A stretch of DNA of 39,101 bases from positions 1-39,101 of the forward strand of contig JBIQKN010000025.1 in assembly GCA_044506565.1 (NCBI GenBank). Direction: 5' to 3'. Positions 1 to 8,128 of the stretch are shown here, piece after piece. The translations under genes were made by a program, and so were the position numbers. The first letter of the stretch is position 1; the number at the start of each line of letters is the position of its first letter. Origin of the DNA: Croceibacterium_A sp044506565. Its GTDB lineage: Bacteria > Pseudomonadota > Alphaproteobacteria > Sphingomonadales > Sphingomonadaceae. The notes under the pieces are model-generated. The model did not search any database and was not told where the DNA came from. It saw only the letters and a list, made by a program, of their open reading frames with translations.

Positions 1-119
1 AGGCGCATCCGTCGCGCTGTCGGCCCTGCCGCGCTTGTCGCCGATTGTCGCAAGCGCGCGAGCGACCTTGCTCCCTACAAACGGCTGAAATAGCATCTCC
101 TCCGGGATTGGAGGATGCG
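1..119. other. left-edge stretch, no gene assigned
   Basis: These bases precede the first confident gene. Two plus-strand frames stay open from the edge and stop at 86-88 and 91-93. A minus-strand frame starts with an ATG at 96-94, has a GGAGGAG immediately before it, and runs off the edge. Each frame is only about 30 codons and has weaker GC bias at third positions than the neighbouring genes, so none can be called. The region probably holds the promoter of the gene starting at 120 and the end of an upstream gene. Confidence 0.4.
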
Positions 120-1037
120 ATGAAGCGCGTGTTTTCTTGGATCGCAGCGGCAGCCATGGTCGCCGCACCGGCGGCGCAGGCGCAAGACGACGCGGCCGTG
201 TTCCGGCCGAACGGACCGTGGACCGCCGACTACGGCGAAGACTACTGCCGGCTGATCCGCACGTTCACCGACGGCCAGCGCGAGATGAGCGTTGCCCTCG
301 AGCGCCTTCAGCCGGGCGCGTTCGTCCGCTTGATCTTCGTCGGCGACGGCTTGCGGCCGTTCCGCAACGCCGAGCAGATCGGGTACGCGTTTCAGCCGGC
401 GGGTGCCTCCGGCAAGGCACGCTACGTGCGTTCGGAGACACCCGAAGGACAGCAATTCTTCGCCTTCGACCCGCTCACGCTCGCCGCCCCACCGACGTTC
501 GCGCCCCCGGCGCCCGGGACGCCGCCCGCTCCGCCGCCACCATACGATCGCGCAGCCGAACTGGAGAGTGCGCGCTCAATCGACGGGTTTGCGCTGGGCG
601 AGGGGCTGACTTCGCCGGTGCGCGTCGAGACGGGATCGCTGCGGGCACCGATCGAAGCACTGCAGGCCTGCACCGACGACCTGCTCACCGTGTGGGGACT
701 CGACGCCGAGAAGCACAAGACGATGAGCGCGGCGCCCGTGCTCAATCCCAGTCCGACCGGCGTCTTGCCGCAAGGCACGATCCCGTTCGGCGAATTCGGC
801 AAACTGCGCGGCAGCGCCAACCAGGTTCGCCTGCTGATCGGGACCGACGGCAAGGTGACTGACTGTGCGATCTATTCGCCGTCGCTGTCGCAGACCCTCA
901 ACACGCGAATTTGCGAGCTGGCGAAAGAACGCGCCTCGTTCCAGCCGGCCAAGGACGCCGAGGGCCAGGCGATGGCCAGCGTATGGATGGGTTCGCCGAT
1001 GTTCCTCGGCCCGCCGTTTCCCGGCGGACGTCGCTAG
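120..1037 (+). CDS. exported protein with TonB-C-like C-terminus
   Basis: Predicted 305-residue secreted or periplasmic protein of unknown role. Residues 1-22 form a signal peptide ending in AQA. A proline-rich linker lies near residues 140-160. The last 80 or so residues (containing GTDGKVTDCAIYSPS and FQPAKDAEGQ) resemble the TonB C-terminal fold found in many stand-alone sphingomonad envelope proteins. No transmembrane anchor other than the signal peptide is visible, so it is unlikely to be a true energy-transducing TonB. I chose the ATG at 120 because GGAGG lies 5 bases upstream and the signal peptide begins there; a longer frame from 45 has neither. The stop TAG interlocks with the stop of the convergent acetyltransferase through a shared CTAG. 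The fold assignment is inference from pattern. Confidence 0.8.
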   Translation: MKRVFSWIAAAAMVAAPAAQAQDDAAVFRPNGPWTADYGEDYCRLIRTFTDGQREMSVALERLQPGAFVRLIFVGDGLRPFRNAEQIGYAFQPAGASGKARYVRSETPEGQQFFAFDPLTLAAPPTFAPPAPGTPPAPPPPYDRAAELESARSIDGFALGEGLTSPVRVETGSLRAPIEALQACTDDLLTVWGLDAEKHKTMSAAPVLNPSPTGVLPQGTIPFGEFGKLRGSANQVRLLIGTDGKVTDCAIYSPSLSQTLNTRICELAKERASFQPAKDAEGQAMASVWMGSPMFLGPPFPGGRR

Positions 1038-1567
1038 TCGTCCGGGCGCCGGCGAACGAATAGCCGGACGGCCTCGCCGCCGGGCAATTCGGCGTCGCCG
1101 TGCGCCTCGAACCCGAGCTTCGTGGCGAGCGCGATCGAGCGGTCATTCGCGGCATCGATCATGCAGAACACACGCTGCGGTCCCTGCGTGCGCGCGAACC
1201 AGTCGAGCGCCGCCTCCATCGCTTCGCGCGCGAGACCCTGGCCAGACCGGTCGCTGCGCAGGATCCAGCCGGCTTCGGGACAGTCATCGAATTCCCGGCC
1301 GAGCCCGCGCCACGAATGAAACACCCCCGCGTTGCCGATCACCTCTCCGCTTGCGCGCTCACGCAGCACGAAGCTGCCGTAGCCGTAGAGCAGCCAGCTG
1401 CCGGCGTTGCGACTGAAGCGGGCGAAGTGGTCGGCCGCCGTGGCGATGCGGCCGAGGTAGCGGCCGGTCTCGGGGTCGTCGACGATCGCGAGCATCGGCG
1501 CGATGTCGTCGCACTGCGGCACCCACAGCTCGAGCCGCTCGGTCAGGAGCAGCGGCGCGTCCGTCAC
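1034..1567 (-). CDS. GNAT-family N-acetyltransferase (RimJ/RimL-like)
   Basis: A 177-residue acetyltransferase expected to use acetyl-CoA to modify an amine, either a protein N-terminus or a small molecule; the substrate is unknown. It opens with the LLLTERLELWVPQ pattern typical of the RimJ/RimL branch. The acetyl-CoA pyrophosphate loop is RSDRSGQGLAREA around residues 108-120, followed by IDAANDRSIALATKLGFE near the end. The start is GTG at 1567, which overlaps the DUF445 stop as GTGA, so translation is probably coupled. It is the last gene of the efflux operon. Its role there is unclear; it may simply be carried along, or it may modify a substrate. Family confidence is high and specificity unknown. 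Confidence 0.88.
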   Translation of the reverse strand: MTDAPLLLTERLELWVPQCDDIAPMLAIVDDPETGRYLGRIATAADHFARFSRNAGSWLLYGYGSFVLRERASGEVIGNAGVFHSWRGLGREFDDCPEAGWILRSDRSGQGLAREAMEAALDWFARTQGPQRVFCMIDAANDRSIALATKLGFEAHGDAELPGGEAVRLFVRRRPDD

Positions 1568-2853
1568 AACCACTGCGAGATCGCGTGGATCGTCACGCCG
1601 ACGAGCCCGCCAACGAGCGTGCCGTTGATGCGGATGAACTGCAGGTCGCGGCCGACCGCGTTCTCGAGCCGGCTGGTCAGCGTGCCCGAATCCCACCGCT
1701 TTACCGTCTCCGACACGAGCTGGGCGATCTGCGCGCCATAGCGCGTGACCACCCCGACCACGGTGCGCCGGGCGAAGCGGTTGACCTGCCACTGCAGCGC
1801 CGGGTCGTTCTGCAGCGAGCGGCCGAGCTCGGCGAGGCTTTCGCCGAGCTGGCCGCCGAGCGCGGCGTCGGGATCGCGAGCCATCTCGATCAGCGACAGG
1901 CGCATCCGCTCCCACACGCCCATCCACCAGTCGCCGGCGGCCGGGTTGGCCAGCACGTCGCGCTTGACCGCCTCGACCTTCTCGCGCGTCTCGGGATCGT
2001 GAACGAGGTCGTTCGCGAGCTTCTCGAGCCCCTCTTCGACCGTCTTGCGCAACGGGTGTTCGGGATCGACCAGCACTTCGGCGAGCAGGCGGTAGAGGCC
2101 GTCGAGCACCGAGTTGGCGACCTTGCCGTCGAGCCCGGTCCAGCGCAGTAGGGCGTTGGCCCGCGCCTGGATCATCGACCGGACCATCTCCTCGTTGCGC
2201 TCGAGCGCCACGCCGGCCCAGCGGATCAGCGCCTCGAGCAGCGGGCGGTGACGGCCGTCGGCGATCGCCGCACTCAGCGCGCTGCCGAGTACCGGGGCGA
2301 GCTCCATGCGCTCGATCTGGCGCGCGAGGCCGGCCTTGACCTGGTTACCGAGGCGCTCCGGATCGAGCGATTCGAGCATCTCGGCGAGCAGCCCGGCGGC
2401 GCCCTCGCGGATGCGGCTCTTGCCCGCGGGGCGCGGCTCCGCGAGGAAATCGCCGGCGGCGCGGGCGAGATTCATCCCCCTCATCCGCCGCGCGACGACG
2501 GTCGGCGTGAGGAAGTTGTCGCGCAGGAACCCGGCCATCGTGTCGGCGATGCGATCCTTCTTTTCGGGAATGATCGCGGTGTGTGGGATCGGAATGCCGA
2601 GCGGATGGCGGAACAGCGCCGTGACCGCGAACCAGTCGGCGAGTCCGCCGACCATGGCCGCTTCGGCGAAAGCGATGACGTAGCCTACCGCAGGGTGCAG
2701 GTGTTCGAACTGAAGGCCGACGACGAACACCATCGCCATCGCCGCAAGCATCGACGTCGCCACGAGGCGCATGCGCCGAGCCCGGTCGACTCGCGCCGCC
2801 GCTCCCGCCGCCGGCAGCCGGGCCGGCTGGCGCGGCGGAGGCAGGCGCTCCAT
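1564..2853 (-). CDS. DUF445 (YjiN-like) membrane protein
   Basis: A 429-residue inner-membrane protein of the DUF445 family, whose biochemical function is not established. Residues about 28-75 carry two hydrophobic segments that include the family signature GGLADWFAVTALFRHPLGI. A long amphipathic helical region follows (residues 100-400), with a final hydrophobic segment near the C-terminus (GGLVGVTIHAISQWL). Length fits the family. The ATG at 2853 lies 13 bp after the RND pump stop, so it should be cotranscribed with the pump. Its own stop overlaps the GNAT start. The position suggests an envelope role, but nothing in the sequence shows that it acts with the pump. Confidence 0.87.
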   Translation of the reverse strand: MERLPPPRQPARLPAAGAAARVDRARRMRLVATSMLAAMAMVFVVGLQFEHLHPAVGYVIAFAEAAMVGGLADWFAVTALFRHPLGIPIPHTAIIPEKKDRIADTMAGFLRDNFLTPTVVARRMRGMNLARAAGDFLAEPRPAGKSRIREGAAGLLAEMLESLDPERLGNQVKAGLARQIERMELAPVLGSALSAAIADGRHRPLLEALIRWAGVALERNEEMVRSMIQARANALLRWTGLDGKVANSVLDGLYRLLAEVLVDPEHPLRKTVEEGLEKLANDLVHDPETREKVEAVKRDVLANPAAGDWWMGVWERMRLSLIEMARDPDAALGGQLGESLAELGRSLQNDPALQWQVNRFARRTVVGVVTRYGAQIAQLVSETVKRWDSGTLTSRLENAVGRDLQFIRINGTLVGGLVGVTIHAISQWL

Positions 2854-2866
2854 CCCGCCGCGCTCG

Positions 2867-5800
2867 CTATTCGGCGGGATAGGCCTCGGCCTGGCCGGGG
2901 CCGTGATGGGGCTTGTAGGTCAGCAGGCGGTCGCGCAGCCATGGCCCGACCCGCTTCTCGAAGCCGTCGGCGAGGCTGAAGCCGGCCGGGACGATGATCA
3001 GCGTCAGCAGTGTCGAGAGCAGCAGGCCGCCGATCACCGTGATTCCCATCGGCGCGCGCCAGGCCGCGTCGCCCGACAGCGAAAGCGCCGTGGGGACCAT
3101 GCCCGCCGTCATCGCCACCGTGGTCATCAGGATCGGTTGGGCACGCTTGTGCCCGGCGTCGATGATCGCGGTCTTCTTGGGCACACCGCTTTCCATCTCC
3201 TCGATCGCGAAGTCGATCAGCAGGATCGAGTTCTTGGCGACGATCCCGAGCAGCATCAGCAGTCCGATGTAGACGGCGATCGAGACGGGCTCGGGCGAGC
3301 CGGTTCGGATGAAGCCGACGATCGTCAGCGCGATCAGACCGCCGAGCGGAGCGAGCAGCAGCGAGGTCATGTTGACCAGCGGCGAGACGAACCGCCGGTA
3401 GAGCAGCACCAGCACCGCGAAGACCAGCAGAATGCCGCTGATCACCGCGATGATGAAGTTCTGGATCAGCTCGGCCTGCCAGCGCTGGTTGCCCACCGGC
3501 CGGTTCGAGACGCCAGCCGGAAGGTCCTGCATGATCGGCAGGGCATTGATCCGGTCCATCACCGGGCCTTCGAGCTGGTTCGGCCCGAGGTCGGCACCGA
3601 CGAACACGCGCCGCGACTGGTTGAAGCGCTGGATCTGCGTGGGGCCGGCACCGAAGCGAATCTCCGCGACCCGCTTGAGCGGGACCGAGCCGCCGGCGGC
3701 AGTGGGCACCGGCAGGTTCTCGATCGTCGAGAGGTCCTGGCGCGACGTCTTGGGCAGCACGACGCGGATCGGCACCTGGCGGTCGCTGAGCGAGAACTTG
3801 GCCGCGTTCTGGTCGATCTCGCCGATCGTGGCGATGCGGATCGCCTGGCTCAGCGCGCTGGTGGTGACGCCGAGCTGGGCGGCGAGGTCGAGCCGCGGAA
3901 CGATGATCAGTTCGGGCCGCTGGAGATCGGCGGCGATCCGCGGCGCGACCAGCCCTTCCACGCCGCGCATCTGTTCGACCAGCGTCTGTGCGGTGCTGTC
4001 GAGCAGCGCCGGATCGGAGCCCGTCAGCATGACCGAGATGTCGCGGCCGGTTCCGCCGCCACCGCCGCCGCCCTGGAAGCTCACGCGGGCGTCGGGAATC
4101 GTCTGCAGCACCGGCATCATCCGCCGCTCGAATTCGAAGCTGGCGACCTCGCGGTCTGGCTTGAGCACGACGAACAGCCGCGCCTGGCCTTCGTTGATCC
4201 GCTCGAGGATGCGCCCGACCTCGGGTTCTTTCTGCAGCACCGCGGTGACCCGGTCGGCCACTTCCTCGGTTTGCTCGATGGTCGTGCCGGGGACCATCTC
4301 GATGGTGACCTGGGTCGTGTCCTCGTCGGTCGTCGGCTGGAACTGTTGCGGCAGAAGCATCAGCAGCGCGACCGTCAGTCCGAGCGCGCCGCCGCCCGCG
4401 AGGAACATCCAGAAGCGATGGTCGCGCCAGCGCGCCCGAATCCGGGCGCGGAGATGGTCACGCCAAGCGGCGAAGTCGTCGTCGGCGTTGCGTACGAGCA
4501 CATCGATCACGAAACGCACCACGAGATAGGCGGCCAAGGCGGCGACGAGTGGGATGACCATTCCCAAGGTGCCTTCCAGGGGAAGCCCATCGACAACCCA
4601 CCAGGCTCCGACCGCGGCCCCGACCATCAGCAGCATGAACAGGAACTCGATAGTCCCGTAGACCGGGCGTACCGGCGGCGGGGTCAGCCGCGCTTTGTAG
4701 GCCTCGACCTTCTCGGTGTTCAGCGTCCAGGTGAGGAGCTTCATGTAGAGGTCCATCAGCCGGCCCTCACCGTGCGCCTCGTGGCCCTTGGCGTGGAGGA
4801 AGTAGGCCGCGATCATCGGCGTGATCATGCGTGCCACGGCAAGGCTCATCAGCACCGCGGCGACCACGGTCAGGCCGAAGTTCTTGAAGAACTGGCCCGA
4901 GATGCCCGGCATCAGGCCCACCGGCAGAAACACCGCGACGATCGACAGGCTGGTCGCAACCACCGCGAGGCCGATCTCGTCGGCCGCGTCGATCGACGCC
5001 TGGTAGGCGCTCTTGCCCATGCGCATGTGTCTGACGATGTTCTCGATCTCGACGATCGCGTCGTCGACCAGCACGCCGGCGACGAGGCTCAGCGCGAGCA
5101 GCGTCATTTCGTTGAGGGTAAACCCGAGCAGGTCCATGAACCAGAACGTCGGGATCGCCGACAGCGGGATCGCCAGCGCCGAGATCAGCGTCGCGCGCCA
5201 GTCCCGCAGGAACAGGAACACGACGATGACCGCGAGGACCGAACCTTCGACGAGCGCGGCGATCGAGCTCTCGTACTGCCCCTTGGTGTACTCGACGCTG
5301 GTATAGAGCTGCGTGAAGCTGATCCCCGGGTTGTCGGCTTCGATCTGCTTCATTTCCTCGATCGCAGCGTCGTACACGGTGACGTCCGAGGCGCCTTTGG
5401 CTCGCTCGATGCTGAAGGTGACCACCTGCCGATCGTTGATCTTGGCGATCGAGGTCTGCTCGGAGAAGCCGTCATAGACGCGCGCGACCTGGTCGAGCCG
5501 GATCGTCCGCCCCCCGCCGATGCTGATCCGCGTGTCGGCCAGCTGGCGCGCGCTGTCGGCGTTGCCGAGGACGCGGACGGACTGACGCGAACCGGCGATC
5601 TCGGCAACGCCGCCCGCGGCGTCGACGTTGACCTGCCGGAGCGCCTGGTTGAGCGCACTCGCGGTGACACCCAGCGCCTGCATCTTTGCCGGATCGAGGA
5701 CGACGCGAATCTCGCGATCGACCCCGCCCGCCCGGCTGACGGCCGCCATGCCGGGGATCGACAGCAAGCGCCGCGCGATGGTGTCGTCGATGAACCAGCT

Positions 5801-6268
5801 GAGCTGCTCCATCGTCATGTCGTCGGCCTGGACCGCAAAGAAGCCGATCGGCCCGCCGGCGACTTCTTCCTTGGTGACCCGCGGCTCGAGGATCCCGTCG
5901 GGCAGGTCGCTACGGATCTGGTCGACCGCGTTCTTGACGTCGTTGACGGCCTGGTTCGAGTCCACCCCGATCTGGAACTGCACGAAGGTGTTGCTGCCGC
6001 CTTCGCGAGCGGTCGACTGGATTTCGTCCACCCCGTTGACCGAGCGAACGGCCGCTTCGACCTTCTGCGTTATCTGGGTCTCGATCTCGGTGGGCGCCGC
6101 GCCCGGCTGGCTGATCGATACGTTGACCGCCGGAAAATCGATGTCCGGGCTGTTGTTGACGTCCATCTGGCTGAACGAAACCAGCCCGGCCAGCGTCAGG
6201 CCGATGAACAGGACTATCGGGACGATCGGGTTACGGATCGACCATGCGGAAATGTACCGAAGGTTCAT
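2867..6268 (-). CDS. RND-family multidrug efflux pump, inner-membrane permease
   Basis: A 1133-residue proton-driven efflux permease of the AcrB/MdtB (HAE1) type, expected to export drugs or other hydrophobic compounds together with the adjacent membrane fusion protein and an outer-membrane channel encoded elsewhere. It opens with a first membrane helix after SIRNPIVPIV. Helix 4 has the proton-relay aspartates in GVLVDDAIVEIEN (about residues 398-410). Helix 10 carries the lysine in GIVAKNSILLIDFA. Compared with AcrB there is an insert of roughly 80-100 residues between helices 6 and 7 (about 520-600) with two extra hydrophobic stretches. The gene is 11 bp downstream of the fusion protein. 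Substrate range cannot be read from sequence. Confidence 0.96.
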   Translation of the reverse strand: MNLRYISAWSIRNPIVPIVLFIGLTLAGLVSFSQMDVNNSPDIDFPAVNVSISQPGAAPTEIETQITQKVEAAVRSVNGVDEIQSTAREGGSNTFVQFQIGVDSNQAVNDVKNAVDQIRSDLPDGILEPRVTKEEVAGGPIGFFAVQADDMTMEQLSWFIDDTIARRLLSIPGMAAVSRAGGVDREIRVVLDPAKMQALGVTASALNQALRQVNVDAAGGVAEIAGSRQSVRVLGNADSARQLADTRISIGGGRTIRLDQVARVYDGFSEQTSIAKINDRQVVTFSIERAKGASDVTVYDAAIEEMKQIEADNPGISFTQLYTSVEYTKGQYESSIAALVEGSVLAVIVVFLFLRDWRATLISALAIPLSAIPTFWFMDLLGFTLNEMTLLALSLVAGVLVDDAIVEIENIVRHMRMGKSAYQASIDAADEIGLAVVATSLSIVAVFLPVGLMPGISGQFFKNFGLTVVAAVLMSLAVARMITPMIAAYFLHAKGHEAHGEGRLMDLYMKLLTWTLNTEKVEAYKARLTPPPVRPVYGTIEFLFMLLMVGAAVGAWWVVDGLPLEGTLGMVIPLVAALAAYLVVRFVIDVLVRNADDDFAAWRDHLRARIRARWRDHRFWMFLAGGGALGLTVALLMLLPQQFQPTTDEDTTQVTIEMVPGTTIEQTEEVADRVTAVLQKEPEVGRILERINEGQARLFVVLKPDREVASFEFERRMMPVLQTIPDARVSFQGGGGGGGTGRDISVMLTGSDPALLDSTAQTLVEQMRGVEGLVAPRIAADLQRPELIIVPRLDLAAQLGVTTSALSQAIRIATIGEIDQNAAKFSLSDRQVPIRVVLPKTSRQDLSTIENLPVPTAAGGSVPLKRVAEIRFGAGPTQIQRFNQSRRVFVGADLGPNQLEGPVMDRINALPIMQDLPAGVSNRPVGNQRWQAELIQNFIIAVISGILLVFAVLVLLYRRFVSPLVNMTSLLLAPLGGLIALTIVGFIRTGSPEPVSIAVYIGLLMLLGIVAKNSILLIDFAIEEMESGVPKKTAIIDAGHKRAQPILMTTVAMTAGMVPTALSLSGDAAWRAPMGITVIGGLLLSTLLTLIIVPAGFSLADGFEKRVGPWLRDRLLTYKPHHGPGQAEAYPAE

Positions 6269-6279
6269 TGGCCCGAAGC

Positions 6280-7473
6280 CTAGCGGCCTGCGTTGTCGGC
6301 GACCGGGTTGACCCGATCGCCTTCGTTGACGAAGCCGCCGGCACGCAGGATCACGCGCTCGGTCCCGTCGAGGCCCGCGACGATCGCGATCCCTTCGTCG
6401 GTCACGATGCCCGTGCGCACGTTGCGCCGTACCACGCGATTCTCGCGATCGGCGATCAGCACATAGCTGCCCTTCTCGTCGGACTGGATCGCGCTCTCGG
6501 GCAGGCGCGGCGCGACGATCGCGCCGCGGGCGATCGAGGCCGAGGCGAAGCCGCCGGGACGGATCGCCGGATCGTACGGCAACTCGATGCGGGCGATTCC
6601 CTGACGATCGTCCGGATCGATGATCGGCGAAATCTGCCAGATCCGGCCGATGAAGGTCTTGCCGCTGCCGACCGGCGTGACTTCGGCCGTCGCCCCCACC
6701 GAAAGGACGGCAAGGTCGTCCTCGTTGACGTCGGCCAGCAACTCCATCTCGCCGCCGCGGGCGATCGTGAACAGCGCCGTGCCTCCGGCGCCGACGACCT
6801 GGCCCATCTCGACGTTGCGGTCGAGCACCAGGCCCGCGGCGGGCGCGACGATGTTGAGCCGCGCGTTGCGGGCGAGCAGTTCGCGGTATTGCGCCTCGGC
6901 AACGCGAACGCGCGCGCGCGCGGCATCGCGGGTGGCGGTCAGCCGGTCGACATCGGCCTTGCTGATGAAACCACGGTCGACGAGTTGCAGGGCGCGGTCG
7001 AGGTTGGCCTGGGCAAGTTCGGCGTCCGCGCGGGCGACCTCGATCGAAGCGGCAGCGCTTTCGGCCTGCTGCGTCTGCACCGAGCGGTCGATCACCGCGA
7101 GCACCTGGCCCGCGCGCACCCAGTCGCCGGGTTCGACGTTGATGGCGACGACGCGGCCGCCTTCGCCGACCACCCCGACGGGCATCTCGCGGCGCGCGGC
7201 GAGCGTGCCGGTGGCGCTTATCGTGCCCTGGACCGTCGCGCGGCCGGGTGCGGCCACGGAGACTGTCGGAATCTGCTCACCCTGCTGGGCCGCGAAGGGC
7301 TGCTCTTCGCCGCCGCCCGAGAACAGCAGCGCGCCGCCAGCCAGCAGAGCGAGGACGATCGCCGCGGCAATGATCAGCCGGCGCCGCTTCTGTCGCCCGC
7401 GCTCGATCTCGACCTCGCCGATCAGCACTTCGGGAGCGCCGCTGAGGTCTGCCACTTTCGCTTCGTAATTCAT
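6280..7473 (-). CDS. RND efflux periplasmic adaptor (membrane fusion protein)
   Basis: HlyD/AcrA-type adaptor of about 397 residues that would link the RND permease to an outer-membrane channel. A cytoplasmic N-terminus of some 35 residues precedes one membrane anchor (LIIAAAIVLALLAGGALLF). Then come a biotinyl-lipoyl half (VVAINVEPGDWVRAGQVLAVID), an alpha-helical hairpin rich in Ala/Arg/Glu (about residues 135-190), the second lipoyl half (LNIVAPAAGLVLDRNVEMGQ), and beta-barrel and membrane-proximal domains. I use ATG 7473 (MNYEAKV). An in-frame ATG at 7482 has a closer GGGG and is a real alternative. It is the first gene of the efflux operon, and a near-palindrome at 7577-7598 may control it. 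No regulator gene is adjacent. Confidence 0.93.
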   Translation of the reverse strand: MNYEAKVADLSGAPEVLIGEVEIERGRQKRRRLIIAAAIVLALLAGGALLFSGGGEEQPFAAQQGEQIPTVSVAAPGRATVQGTISATGTLAARREMPVGVVGEGGRVVAINVEPGDWVRAGQVLAVIDRSVQTQQAESAAASIEVARADAELAQANLDRALQLVDRGFISKADVDRLTATRDAARARVRVAEAQYRELLARNARLNIVAPAAGLVLDRNVEMGQVVGAGGTALFTIARGGEMELLADVNEDDLAVLSVGATAEVTPVGSGKTFIGRIWQISPIIDPDDRQGIARIELPYDPAIRPGGFASASIARGAIVAPRLPESAIQSDEKGSYVLIADRENRVVRRNVRTGIVTDEGIAIVAGLDGTERVILRAGGFVNEGDRVNPVADNAGR

Positions 7474-7576
7474 TCCGCGCATCAGCCCCAAAGCCTCGCA
7501 GCGGCGAGGCCATACCATGTTTGCCGCCGCTGCACACCCGGACGCAGCGTTCGAAGCCCGCCGCATAGCCCCGCAA

Positions 7577-7598
7577 GTGTCTTATCGCAATACAACAC
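7577..7598. promoter_or_regulatory. imperfect palindrome, possible efflux-operon operator
   Basis: Read on the minus strand, GTGTTGTAT and ATAAGACAC flank a TGCG centre; 7 of 9 arm positions pair. It is an AT-rich island about 100 bp upstream of the membrane fusion protein start, in otherwise GC-rich DNA. Such sites are typical of TetR/MarR-type repressor binding in front of RND operons. That role is inference, and no regulator gene lies next to it. Confidence 0.4.
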
Positions 7599-7649
7599 TC
7601 CATGAACGTGGCCCAGGGGCCGACGAAGAGCGGCACGCGTGCCATAGAA

Positions 7650-7690
7650 GGGGGCGGATCGCCGTGCGACCCGCCCCCGTGTACTTTTTT
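7650..7690. terminator. hairpin with T-run, intrinsic terminator
   Basis: GGGGGCGG (7650-7657) and CCGCCCCC (7671-7678) form a perfect 8-bp stem with a 13-base loop, followed on the plus strand by a run of six T at 7685-7690. It lies 43-55 bp beyond the stop of the minus-strand GlsB gene and most likely ends that transcript. The T-run is on the side that would stop plus-strand transcription. It therefore also shields the efflux operon from antisense reading. Confidence 0.6.
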
Positions 7691-7732
7691 GTATCAGCTT
7701 CCGACGCTTGCGGCGGCGGAACGCGAGTCAGT

Positions 7733-7993
7733 TCAGCGGACGCGGCCGCGCTGCACGAGGTTGACGACGGCCAGCAACACGATCGCGCCGACGAACGCCG
7801 TGATCAGGTACATGAACCAGTTGCCATCGTCGGTAAGGAATCCGGTGACGTTCCCGATCGCACTGCCGATCAGACCGCCGATCACGCCGACCACGATGTT
7901 CCACAGAATCCCCATCGACGCGTCGCGGTTCATTACCATGCTGGCGAGCCAGCCCGCGATGCCGCCGAGGATGATCGTTGCAATCCAGCCCAT
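7733..7993 (-). CDS. GlsB/YeaQ/YmgE-family stress membrane protein
   Basis: An 86-residue inner-membrane protein of the transglycosylase-associated (GlsB/YeaQ) family. Its members are often stress induced, and their molecular function is unclear. Three hydrophobic segments are visible: WIATIILGGIAGWLASMV, the glycine-rich GILWNIVVGVIGGLIGSAIG, and FMYLITAFVGAIVLLAVV, with a basic end (QRGRVR). ATG 7993 is supported by AGGAGG at 8003-8008, nine bases upstream; a longer frame exists upstream but has no such site. A general-stress sigma (EcfG) promoter pattern lies at 8040-8064, which fits the family's usual stress control. Single-gene transcript, ended by the hairpin at 7650-7690. Confidence 0.9.
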   Translation of the reverse strand: MGWIATIILGGIAGWLASMVMNRDASMGILWNIVVGVIGGLIGSAIGNVTGFLTDDGNWFMYLITAFVGAIVLLAVVNLVQRGRVR

Positions 7994-8039
7994 GACCCAG
8001 GTCCTCCTGTTATCCGCACCCGTTGTGCGCACCTGTCCC

Positions 8040-8064
8040 AACGGGACGTGCGCCGATGCGTTCC
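8040..8064 (-). promoter_or_regulatory. EcfG-type general stress promoter of glsB
   Basis: On the minus strand the sequence reads GGAAC (8064-8060), a 16-base spacer, then CGTT (8043-8040). This equals the established alphaproteobacterial EcfG consensus GGAAC-N16/17-CGTT. Transcription would begin near 8033, giving a leader of about 40 bases with AGGAGG before the glsB ATG at 7993. It is the only exact match I found in the intergenic regions of the window. Confidence 0.75.
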
Positions 8065-8128
8065 CTCGACCCGCCATGGGGGTACGAGCGAATTCCGGAG
8101 GAAATGTGGCGCCCGGGCGCCGCCGGCG

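Noticed and set aside
2771..6283. A 1170-codon open frame on the plus strand, antisense to the RND pump
   Set aside because: High GC and biased third positions keep antisense frames open. Its translation is rich in Asp, Arg and His with no domain, while the minus-strand frame is an unmistakable RND permease.
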